Assembly: GCA_019307665.1 (NCBI GenBank)
Contig: JAFDJC010000206.1
Location: 1-5,894, forward strand
Direction of reading: 5' to 3'
From: Deltaproteobacteria bacterium
Lineage (GTDB): Bacteria; Desulfobacterota; Desulfobacteria; Desulfobacterales; SURF-7
Length of the DNA: 5,894 nucleotides
Shown here: in pieces, positions 1 through 5,894 of the stretch
Position numbering within the stretch: position 1 is the stretch's first letter
Layout: every line of letters starts with the position of its first letter
Made by a program: the position numbers and the translations under genes
The notes under the pieces: model-generated
What the model was told of the DNA's origin: nothing
Databases searched by the model: none
Seen by the model: the letters and a program-made list of their open reading frames with translations, nothing else

Positions 1-1610
1 TCAAACAGATTTCACTTTCAACCGATTATTCCGGGTTTTTCAATTTTTCACCGGGAGCCGATGGTGTTGTAAGATGGTTTCCTTCAGTCCTTCAGTTTGA
101 TGGGGAGATTTATGAGCCTCTGTCACTCAAGGCGCTTGGCGCACACATGGATACACCTATCCATCTTGAAGTTGGGGCGGAAGGACAAATTATATCCGCA
201 TGTATAGGGAGTGACCTCTGCATACCGACTGATGAAAATGGACGTATCATGATTAATTACAGGGGGGGGAACAATACATATCCACAATTTTCCGTGACCG
301 ACATTTTGAACAATAAAGTTTCATCAGAAAAACTGAAAAATAAAATTGTTATCCTCGGTGCAACTGCAGTGGGGATATATGATTTGCGCGTCACACCTTT
401 TTCTAACAACTTTCCGGGACTCGGTATCCATGCGAATATTATAGATAGTATCATTGCAAAAGATTTTTTGCGACAGCCGGGGTATTACAGGCTGCTCGAC
501 ACAATGGCTATTTTATTTTCAGGAATCATCCTTGGTTTTATTTTGTCCCGCCTTGGTGTTATTTCAGGCGGGATCGCAAGTTTTCTGGTTGTTTCCGGCT
601 ATTCTTTTTTATGTTTATATCTTTTTGTAATCAAAGGGATAGTGCTTAATATGACCTATCCCGTTCTTGTGACGATCTGTATATACACAGGTGGTACCGC
701 CTATAAATATTTTATTGAAGCCAGTCAAAAGCGGTTTATTAAAGATGCATTTTCAACATACCTTGCTCCCACTGTTGTTAAACAGCTGATAGAATCACCT
801 GAAAAGCTGGAACTTGGCGGAGTACAGAGAGAAATCACAGCTTTCTTTTCAGATGTTCAAGGGTTTACCAGTATTTCAGAAAAGCTTTCACCCCAAGAAC
901 TGGTTGAACTGTTAAATGAGTTTCTGACAGAAATGACAAATATAATACTGAAACATGAAGGGACTGTTGACAAATTCGAAGGAGATGCCATTATTGCTTT
1001 TTTTGGTGCTCCAAATGTTCTTAAAAACCATGCTGAAACTGCGACAATTGCCTGCATTGAAATGCAGAAGAGAATGGGCGAACTGCGTGATATATGGCGC
1101 AAAAACAATAGACCGGAATTGAAAATGCGAATCGGTTTAAGCTCAGGGCCGGCAGTGGTTGGCAATATGGGGTCAAGAAATCGAATGGACTATACAATGA
1201 TGGGTGACACTGTAAATACTGCCGCAAGGCTTGAAGGTGTTAATAAGGTTTATGGTATATATACGCTTGTGAGTGAGACAACCTTTAATGCTACCGGAAA
1301 CCATATTTTTTCAAGGGAGATCGATTCTATAAGCGTAGTAGGAAAAGAAGAACCTGTGGCGATCTATGAACCGATTGGCTACAAAGAGGAGCTGGACAGC
1401 AGGATTATCAGGACAGTCGATCTGTACTCGAAGGGGTTGAAAATCTATCAGGCCAGGGATTGGAACGGTGCGATCTCTTTTTTTAAAGCCGTTCTGGAGG
1501 CGTCTCCTGATGACGGACCGTCTAAGACACTGTTGGCGCGTTGTCAAAGGTTTATAAAAGAACCGCCTTCGGAAAACTGGAATGGCGTTTTTTCAATGAT
1601 AACCAAATAA
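1..1610 (+). CDS. CHASE2-domain class III adenylate cyclase (5' end outside window)
   Basis: Membrane sensor enzyme predicted to make cAMP from ATP in response to an extracytoplasmic signal. The frame is open from base 3 with no start, and CHASE2-like sequence (GFFNF, DGVVRW, EPLSLKALG) lies upstream of the ATG at 147, so that ATG is internal and the gene begins outside the window. Numbering from that Met: the rest of CHASE2 runs to about 110 (KNKIVILGATA, GLGIHANIID); three hydrophobic segments lie near 117-137, 141-163 and 166-183; the catalytic domain covers about 225-405. All canonical catalytic residues are present: metal-binding D236 (FSDVQGFT) and D280 (KFEGDAI), adenine-selecting K276 and T350, transition-state N357 and R361 (GDTVNTAARLEG). 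Lys plus Thr points to class IIIb and to ATP rather than GTP. A TPR-like helical pair follows at about 412-460. The N-terminal membrane anchor usual in this family would lie off the left edge. The sensed ligand cannot be told. An 8-G run lies in the sensor part. Confidence 0.93.
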   Translation, partial: KQISLSTDYSGFFNFSPGADGVVRWFPSVLQFDGEIYEPLSLKALGAHMDTPIHLEVGAEGQIISACIGSDLCIPTDENGRIMINYRGGNNTYPQFSVTDILNNKVSSEKLKNKIVILGATAVGIYDLRVTPFSNNFPGLGIHANIIDSIIAKDFLRQPGYYRLLDTMAILFSGIILGFILSRLGVISGGIASFLVVSGYSFLCLYLFVIKGIVLNMTYPVLVTICIYTGGTAYKYFIEASQKRFIKDAFSTYLAPTVVKQLIESPEKLELGGVQREITAFFSDVQGFTSISEKLSPQELVELLNEFLTEMTNIILKHEGTVDKFEGDAIIAFFGAPNVLKNHAETATIACIEMQKRMGELRDIWRKNNRPELKMRIGLSSGPAVVGNMGSRNRMDYTMMGDTVNTAARLEGVNKVYGIYTLVSETTFNATGNHIFSREIDSISVVGKEEPVAIYEPIGYKEELDSRIIRTVDLYSKGLKIYQARDWNGAISFFKAVLEASPDDGPSKTLLARCQRFIKEPPSENWNGVFSMITK

Positions 1611-1710
1611 ACAGATAGTTGGAGAGTAGGCTCTCAAAAAGACATCCTTGCACCCGGACTATCGAGAAGATACGTTGGAGACACTTAAATCTTCGGAGGA
1701 AATTGATCCA

Positions 1711-3315
1711 TTGCAGCTGAACCTTAAATTTCGTTTTTGCCTTTTGTCTTTTTGTCTTTTTCTTGTTGTTTTTACCGGCAAAGGACAATCGTCGACATTT
1801 GCCTACAACTATGCAAAAACAATTGTAAAGGCAGAAGCACTGCTGAACAGAGGCTTCTTTTCCGAAGCTCTGGCAAAGTTTAAAATGGTGGCCGACAACT
1901 CGAAGGACCTGGACCAAAAAGCAAAGGCATTGTTTTTTACAGGTAAAATCAACAGTGTTTACCTGGACCAGCAGGAAAAGGCATTAAAGCTTTTTAACAG
2001 GATCTTGACAAACTACCCGGAAAGCTCCGCTGCATCAGATGCTTTTTTTGAAACCGGCATTATTTTATTTGATCTTAAACAATATCAAAAAGCGTACTCG
2101 GTTTTTACCCGATACGAAAAAAAATATCCCGGGAATCCGAGGCGGAAATCAGCTAAAATATGGGCTGATATATCAAAAGAACTGTTTGAAAATAAAAGGA
2201 AAATAAATAAAAAGTCTAAAATAGAACGCGTTAAAAATGTGGAAGAAACAGTGTTAAGAGTGCTGGTTAAAAACCCTGCAAAAAGAATTGAGGTGCTTTC
2301 CACTAATAACATCGTCATTTCAGATAATGCTTCCAGGAAAATGTATTATTCAGGATGGGGGCCGGTTGTATTGACAGAAAAAAGTAACAGAATCTTGGTA
2401 AACGGTCACAATACAGGCCTAAGCGCATGCAGAATACGCTCTGATGCACTAGTTATACGTATCAACGGGTCACGCTTTCGAGGTTTTTTTACTATACATG
2501 CAAAACAGAACAGCCTATCTGCCATTAACCATGTAAACCTTGAAGAATATCTGTACGGGGTTATTCCTGAAGAAATGCCGACAAAATGGGACAAACAGGC
2601 GCTTATGGCACAAGCTGTGGCCGCCCGGACATATGCTCTCTGTATGAGAAATAAAAACCGGCATGAAAAATATAACATTGAAGCCACAACCGCAGCCCAA
2701 GTATATGGCGGGTATTCGGCTGAAACCATGCGGACCACAGCGGCAGTTAAAGCAACAAACGGGCAGGTTATGACGCATAACGGCAGGCTGATTATCGCAT
2801 ATTTTCACTCAAACAGCGGTGGACATACTGAAGATCCTGTTAATGTTTGGAATGTTAAAATCCCTTATCTTCAGGCAGTTCCTGATAATTTTAGTGCCGC
2901 TGCTCCCGGAAACGGATGGGAATTTTTTCTTTCATTCAAGGATATTAAAAACAGTTTAAATAAAAACGGTTTGAACATCGGTCGTATTAAACAGTTGCAA
3001 ATAGAAGAAAAGTCTCCTTCGGGCAGAAACCGAAAAATTCGGATTTTAACAGAAAAAGGAGCGCTTAACATATCAGGAAATCTGTTTCGCGCCTCAATAG
3101 GTGAGGCTAAAATAAAGAGTACGATGTTTAACGTAATTTCATGTAGTAAGGGCATTCTGTTTAAAGGCCGGGGATACGGCCATGGTGTGGGTATGAGTCA
3201 GTGGGGTGCCAGAAAAATGGCGATGACGGGATCAAACTATAAAGATATTTTAAAATATTATTACCAGGGCATAAAAATTGTGATGATTGACAACCTGCAT
3301 TTTAGTTCTGCATAG
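1711..3315 (+). CDS. Secreted TPR protein with SpoIID/LytB peptidoglycan-lytic domain
   Basis: Predicted envelope lytic transglycosylase acting on peptidoglycan glycan strands. No ATG is available. The TTG at 1711 is chosen because GGAGGA lies 10 nt upstream (1695-1700) and it gives a compact signal peptide (K/R-containing n-region, then CLLSFCLFLVVF). The frame opens earlier, and a TTG at 1648 would add 21 mostly polar, acidic residues ahead of the signal with no close ribosome site. Numbering from 1711 (534 residues): TPR-like helical repeats at about 30-145 (FFSEALAKF, KALKLFNRIL, YQKAYSVF); a basic linker at 145-175; the SpoIID domain from about 180 to the end. Diagnostic motifs are LEEYLYGVIPEEMP, whose Glu before Met-Pro (E288) matches the catalytic acid of Bacillus SpoIID, then AQAVAARTYAL, HSNSGGHTE and GHGVGMSQWGA near the C-terminus. 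Family members cut glycans stripped of stem peptides, normally with an amidase partner; none is seen here. TPR fusion suggests protein-protein contacts. The domain call is secure, the physiological role is not. Confidence 0.9.
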   Translation: MQLNLKFRFCLLSFCLFLVVFTGKGQSSTFAYNYAKTIVKAEALLNRGFFSEALAKFKMVADNSKDLDQKAKALFFTGKINSVYLDQQEKALKLFNRILTNYPESSAASDAFFETGIILFDLKQYQKAYSVFTRYEKKYPGNPRRKSAKIWADISKELFENKRKINKKSKIERVKNVEETVLRVLVKNPAKRIEVLSTNNIVISDNASRKMYYSGWGPVVLTEKSNRILVNGHNTGLSACRIRSDALVIRINGSRFRGFFTIHAKQNSLSAINHVNLEEYLYGVIPEEMPTKWDKQALMAQAVAARTYALCMRNKNRHEKYNIEATTAAQVYGGYSAETMRTTAAVKATNGQVMTHNGRLIIAYFHSNSGGHTEDPVNVWNVKIPYLQAVPDNFSAAAPGNGWEFFLSFKDIKNSLNKNGLNIGRIKQLQIEEKSPSGRNRKIRILTEKGALNISGNLFRASIGEAKIKSTMFNVISCSKGILFKGRGYGHGVGMSQWGARKMAMTGSNYKDILKYYYQGIKIVMIDNLHFSSA

Positions 3316-3361
3316 ACCATAATGAAATATAAAAATGGTAAAATAAAAAAGAGGTAGGCAA

Positions 3362-4222
3362 ATGAAAGATCACACTTTACTGCTGTCCGTTTTTATACTG
3401 CTGTTAATGGGTTGCAGTGCAGCATTCTGCAATGAGGAAGCTCAGTTTGTAGAATTTATAGGAAAAGGAAATATAAATTGGAGCAAAGGTTTTGTCCGGG
3501 CAATCGGGACAGGTACACCACCAGGTTGGGCTTATGGCAAACCACAAGCCAATCCATTAGCGCTAACAACGGCAAGGATGGTTGCATACAGAAACTTGCT
3601 GGAGGTTGTTCAGGGTATCAGAGTCGATTCAAAAACAACGGTAAAAGAATTTATCGTTACTGATGGTTCAATCAATGCTCAGTTTGATAGTATGATCAGA
3701 GGCGCAGAAGTGATAAAGAATGAGTATAAACCTAATGAGACCGTTGAAGTTACAGTCCAAATGAGTATGACGGGAGGATTCATGCAACTGATACTTCCCA
3801 GTGCTATTATGCATGTGGAACCGGTTAAAATAACAAGTTCCGTCGAACAACTTGCTGAATCAGACAGCAATTCAAAGCCTGATGTTTTTACAGGTCTTGT
3901 AGTTGATGCAAGGGGTCTTAAAATACAACCTGTAATCGCTCTGAAAGTATTGAATGAAAACGGAAAGGAAGTATACGGATCAGCCTACGTGAGCCGCGAA
4001 CATGCTGTGCAACAGGGTATGTGTGGATATTTTACGGATATTAACAAGGCGATTGTCGACAAACGTGTAGGCGAAAACCCGCTTGTTGTTAAAGGAATAA
4101 AAACAAAAGGGCCTGAAAATTCAGATATTATCATCAGCAATGCAGATGCCGCCATATTAAAAAGCACTCCTGAAAATCTTTTTTTTCTGAGAAAATGTTG
4201 CGTTATCATTATTGTGGATTAA
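3362..4222 (+). CDS. LPP20-family-like lipoprotein or periplasmic protein, two domains
   Basis: Exported protein of 286 residues. The ATG is supported by GAGG at 3351-3354, 7 nt upstream. The hydrophobic leader ends in LLLMGC, a plausible lipobox with lipidated C18, but Met at -2 is not ideal and a signal peptidase I site soon after (near AFC) is an alternative. Residues about 29-140 resemble the LPP20/FlgT-N type fold, with the characteristic stretch PLALTTARMVAYRNLLEVV, then IRVDSKTTVKEF and a closing segment ending VEVTVQMSMTGG. A Ser/Asn-rich linker at 160-174 leads to a second domain (176-286) with TGLVVDARGL, EVYGSAYVSRE, NPLVVKGIK, IIISNADAA and a strand-like hydrophobic end. I recall this pairing from deltaproteobacterial proteins of unknown function; that is memory, not a search. 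The gene starts 46 nt after the SpoIID gene and lies 18 nt before the FecR-like gene, so shared transcription is likely. No enzymatic motif is visible; a structural or scaffold role in the envelope is only a guess. Confidence 0.82.
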   Translation: MKDHTLLLSVFILLLMGCSAAFCNEEAQFVEFIGKGNINWSKGFVRAIGTGTPPGWAYGKPQANPLALTTARMVAYRNLLEVVQGIRVDSKTTVKEFIVTDGSINAQFDSMIRGAEVIKNEYKPNETVEVTVQMSMTGGFMQLILPSAIMHVEPVKITSSVEQLAESDSNSKPDVFTGLVVDARGLKIQPVIALKVLNENGKEVYGSAYVSREHAVQQGMCGYFTDINKAIVDKRVGENPLVVKGIKTKGPENSDIIISNADAAILKSTPENLFFLRKCCVIIIVD

Positions 4223-4240
4223 AGGCTTAGAGGCGGTTGG

Positions 4241-4570
4241 ATGAAATTTTTAGTAAAAAATTTTATTTTTTTACATGCAATTTTTATCTCTATTATTTTT
4301 ATTCGTGGTACCGCGATCGCTTCGAGCAAGATCGAAATACAACTGCTAAAAGGTACGGCTTCTTTAATTAAAAAATCCGAGCAGATTCCATTGTCTTCAG
4401 GCGATTTGATTGGCATTGAAGACATGATCCAAACCGGTCCAAATGCAAGAGTTGAAATAATGCTGCCGGACGGAACGGCTACAAAGCCGTTCCGTTTTTC
4501 GCTAAAGGCAGATGAAAACGCATGGGTACGCTGGAACCGGAAAAGAGACATTGCACAAAAAAACAGATGA
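4241..4570 (+). CDS. Short FecR-like secreted protein, probably truncated at the 3' end
   Basis: Frame of 109 residues with GAGG 7 nt before the ATG (4230-4233), 18 nt after the LPP20-like gene. The N-terminus is a signal peptide (KFLVKN, a hydrophobic core, probable cleavage after TAIA at residue 27). Residues about 31-79 match the core of a FecR domain: a leading LLKGTASL, then PLSSGDLIGIEDMIQTG, NARVEIMLPDGT. Family members normally continue past the DG motif with further beta-strands. Here the sequence changes to an unrelated basic tail (WVRWNRKRDIAQKNR), and a perfect terminator hairpin sits exactly at the change, within codons 77-85. The simplest reading is a FecR-like gene whose 3' part was lost, leaving an open frame that runs by chance into the convergent region. 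A genuine small protein remains possible. FecR-like domains of this kind are often encoded near CHASE2 cyclases, which fits the first gene here; no link to iron signalling (FecI, FecA) is visible. Confidence 0.65.
   Translation: MKFLVKNFIFLHAIFISIIFIRGTAIASSKIEIQLLKGTASLIKKSEQIPLSSGDLIGIEDMIQTGPNARVEIMLPDGTATKPFRFSLKADENAWVRWNRKRDIAQKNR
4471..4499 (+). terminator. Strong intrinsic terminator inside the FecR-like frame
   Basis: CGGAACGGCT (4471-4480), loop ACAA, then AGCCGTTCCG (4485-4494) make a perfect 10-bp stem with 7 G:C pairs, followed at once by five T (4495-4499). On the other strand no T-run follows the stem, so it works rightward only. It would end the transcript of the LPP20-like/FecR-like genes 71 bases before the FecR-like stop codon. 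The structure is read directly from the sequence; its activity is inferred. Confidence 0.75.
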
Positions 4571-4590
4571 GTGCTTACGAAGCCTCTTTT
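4569..4590. terminator. Possible bidirectional terminator between convergent genes
   Basis: GAG-T-GCTT (4569-4576), loop ACG, AAGC-CTC (4580-4586) form a 7-bp stem with one bulged T, followed by TTTT (4587-4590) for rightward transcripts. Leftward, the metK transcript meets the same stem 7 nt after its stop codon, then a run of seven T (complement of 4557-4563) five bases beyond the stem. The stem is short, so strength is uncertain, but the position between two convergent genes is right. The hairpin overlaps the stop codon of the FecR-like frame. Confidence 0.45.
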
Positions 4591-4593
4591 CGG

Positions 4594-5763
4594 TTACAAT
4601 CCGGCTTTTTCTCTTATTACATCTACCATATTAGTCTGTTCCCAGGTAAAACCAGGCTCGTTTCTGCCAAAATGACCGTATGATGAAGTTTTTTTGTACA
4701 CCGGTTTTAGCAGGTCCAGTTTTTCTATGATTGCAGCAGGCCTGAGATCAAATACTTCACTTATAATTTTTGCAATCTTTTCTGAAGGGATGGCACCGGT
4801 ACCCATGGTATTTACAAGAATAGAAACCGGTTCGGCAACGCCTATCGCGTAAGCCAGCTGAATCTCACATTTTTTTGCCAATTCTGCTGCAACAATATTT
4901 TTTGCCACGTAACGTCCCATGTACGAAGCACTTCGGTCAACTTTGGACGGGTCCTTTCCGGAAAAACAGCCTCCTCCATGGCTACCCTGTCCACCGTAAG
5001 TATCTACAATGATCTTCCTGCCTGTAAGACCGCAGTCGCCCATAGGACCACCAACAACAAACTTACCTGTTGGATTGATAAAATACCGTGTGTCACCGTC
5101 AACCATATCAAGTGGAACAACCTTTTTAATGATTTCTTCGATAACAGCTTCTCTAAGGTCTTCATATTCCACGTCCGGCTTGTGCTGGGTTGAAACCACT
5201 ACCGTATCTACACGTTTAGGAATACTGTTTTCATATTCAATTGTAACCTGGGACTTACCGTCAGGTCTAAGAAAATCGAGAGAACCGTTTTTTCGAACCT
5301 TTGCCAAGCGGCTTGTCAATTTGTGGGCAAGCATAATCGGCATGGGCATCATCTCGGGTGTTTCATCAGTGGCAAATCCGAACATCAACCCCTGGTCGCC
5401 GGCACCCTGTTCCTTATAAAGGCCGTCACCTTCATTAACACCCTGTGCTATATCTGGAGACTGACGGTCAATGCTTGTGATAACCGAGCAGGTTTGCCAG
5501 TCAAAACCCATCTGAGAAGAGTGATATCCTATTTCTCTGATCGTATCCCGAACAATTTGGGGCATATCGACATAACAGCTTGTCGTTATTTCTCCGGCAA
5601 TAAAAGCAATACCGGTTGTAACCAGAGTTTCACAGGCAACTCGGCATTTCGTGTCTTGAGAAATGATTGCATCAAGTATGGAATCTGAAATTGCGTCAGC
5701 AACCTTGTCAGGGTGCCCCTCTGTTACTGATTCGGATGTAAATAAAAATTTGTCCATGCTCAT
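4594..5763 (-). CDS. metK: S-adenosylmethionine synthetase (methionine adenosyltransferase)
   Basis: Cytoplasmic enzyme making S-adenosylmethionine from methionine and ATP, with release of phosphate and pyrophosphate; works as a tetramer in the family and needs Mg and K ions. Complete at 389 residues, the normal bacterial length. Landmarks: SESVTEGHPDKVADAISD (11-27 region, including the catalytic His17 and Asp19 of GHPDK), signature GAGDQGLMFGFATDE (120-134), DGKSQVTIEY (168-177), INPTGKFVVGGP and GDCGLTGRKIIVDTYGG (about 229-258), and the phosphate-binding signature GGGCFSGKD (263-271), where Cys266 stands in the place often held by Ala, a tolerated variant. The first ATG is preferred over the one two codons later because AAGGAG (5774-5769) lies 5 nt before it. 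The upstream neighbour on the same strand, 50 nt away, is panC, so readthrough from panC is plausible alongside a possible promoter of its own. It converges with the FecR-like frame, 23 nt apart. Confidence 0.98.
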   Translation of the reverse strand: MSMDKFLFTSESVTEGHPDKVADAISDSILDAIISQDTKCRVACETLVTTGIAFIAGEITTSCYVDMPQIVRDTIREIGYHSSQMGFDWQTCSVITSIDRQSPDIAQGVNEGDGLYKEQGAGDQGLMFGFATDETPEMMPMPIMLAHKLTSRLAKVRKNGSLDFLRPDGKSQVTIEYENSIPKRVDTVVVSTQHKPDVEYEDLREAVIEEIIKKVVPLDMVDGDTRYFINPTGKFVVGGPMGDCGLTGRKIIVDTYGGQGSHGGGCFSGKDPSKVDRSASYMGRYVAKNIVAAELAKKCEIQLAYAIGVAEPVSILVNTMGTGAIPSEKIAKIISEVFDLRPAAIIEKLDLLKPVYKKTSSYGHFGRNEPGFTWEQTNMVDVIREKAGL

Positions 5764-5790
5764 GTCGTCTCCTTTTGATTGTTTTTCTTT

Positions 5791-5821
5791 ATGATATTAC
5801 AAGCTTCTATATTTTAATCAA
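5791..5821 (-). promoter_or_regulatory. Weak candidate promoter for metK
   Basis: In the AT-rich panC-metK gap, reading leftward, TTGATT (5821-5816) could act as a -35 box, with TAATAT (5799-5794, spacing 16) or TATCAT (5796-5791, spacing 19) as a -10 box. The matches are partial, and AT-rich gaps produce such matches by chance. No operator or riboswitch-like structure (for example an SAM riboswitch) is visible in the 50-nt gap, which is too short to hold one. Confidence 0.2.
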
Positions 5822-5894
5822 GTATCATGTTGTCGATCAGACGGGTTTTTCCGATAAATACCGCAAGAGCCATCAGTACAGGCATGTCAACCGT
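5814..5894 (-). CDS. panC: Pantothenate synthetase, C-terminal end (gene runs off the right edge)
   Basis: Only the last 26 codons and the TAA (5814-5816) are inside the window. They read TVDMPVLMALAVFIGKTRL followed by IDNMILD. The LMALAVFIGKTRLIDN stretch is the hallmark end of pantoate-beta-alanine ligase, which joins pantoate and beta-alanine using ATP, the last step of pantothenate (coenzyme A precursor) synthesis. The frame is open to the edge. The active-site motifs lie outside, so the call rests on this tail alone, but the tail is distinctive. It is followed 50 nt later by metK on the same strand, probably within one transcription unit. Confidence 0.87.
   Translation of the reverse strand, partial: TVDMPVLMALAVFIGKTRLIDNMILD

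Noticed and set aside
147..149. ATG at 147 as the start of the cyclase
   Set aside because: The frame is open through base 3, and the upstream 48 codons read as CHASE2 domain sequence, so this Met is internal.
1622..1635. GAGAG-TAGG-CTCTC hairpin after the cyclase as a terminator
   Set aside because: The stem is only 5 bp and is followed by A-rich, not T-rich, sequence; leftward it also lacks a T-run. It is too weak to call.
2085..3155. Leftward open frames opposite the SpoIID-type gene
   Set aside because: They carry no recognisable domain or ribosome site and overlap a clearly real gene on the other strand.
3287..3315. Perfect TTGACA near the end of the SpoIID gene as a promoter for the LPP20-like gene
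   Set aside because: The hexamer is part of Ile-Asp-Asn codons, and no acceptable -10 box lies 16-18 nt downstream (GCATAG/CATAGA are poor; CATAAT is 25 nt away).
3316..3339. ACCAT ... ATGGT inverted repeat between the SpoIID and LPP20-like genes
   Set aside because: Five base pairs around a 14-nt AT-rich loop, expected by chance, with no sign of an operator or terminator.
4478..4520. Frameshift that would restore a longer FecR domain downstream of the DGT motif
   Set aside because: Both other frames past the motif meet stops within about a dozen codons (LQSRSVFR then stop; YKAVPFFAKGR then stop) and neither continues FecR-like sequence.
4978..5688. Rightward open frames lying opposite metK
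   Set aside because: They are antisense shadows of a well-conserved gene, with no ribosome site or recognisable protein sequence.

Overview
The window reads as chromosomal DNA from a Gram-negative, non-sporulating bacterium. The protein set (CHASE2 cyclase, TPR-SpoIID protein, LPP20-type lipoprotein, FecR-like protein, beside panC-metK) and the moderately AT-rich composition resemble Desulfobacterota, particularly Desulfobacterales. That placement is inferred from protein character and was not checked by any search.

Layout: four genes run rightward from 1 to 4570, and two run leftward from 5894 to 4594. The rightward genes are: (1) the 3' part of a membrane-bound class III adenylate cyclase with a periplasmic CHASE2 sensor, cut by the left edge; (2) a secreted TPR protein with a SpoIID/LytB peptidoglycan-lytic domain, probably starting at a TTG at 1711; (3) an LPP20-type lipoprotein or periplasmic protein with a second, uncharacterised C-terminal domain; (4) a short FecR-like secreted protein whose 3' half holds a textbook intrinsic terminator and which looks truncated. 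The leftward genes are metK (complete, S-adenosylmethionine synthetase) and the last 26 codons of panC (pantothenate synthetase). The two groups converge at 4571-4593, where a small imperfect hairpin has T-tracts on both sides.

How the genes may work together: every rightward product has, or is predicted to have, a part outside the cytoplasm (sensor domain, cell-wall enzyme, lipoprotein, FecR-like domain). Genes 3 and 4 are 18 nt apart and probably cotranscribed. Genes 1-2 and 2-3 are separated by about 100 and 46 nt with no clear terminator. A reasonable but unproven reading is an envelope-sensing or remodelling module linked to cAMP signalling. The leftward pair is ordinary housekeeping metabolism.

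There is no gene-free stretch over 300 bases. I saw no tRNA, rRNA, CRISPR array, insertion sequence or attachment site. The points most worth a second look are an 8-G homopolymer in the cyclase sensor domain, the terminator inside the FecR-like frame, and the composition of the rightward cluster.
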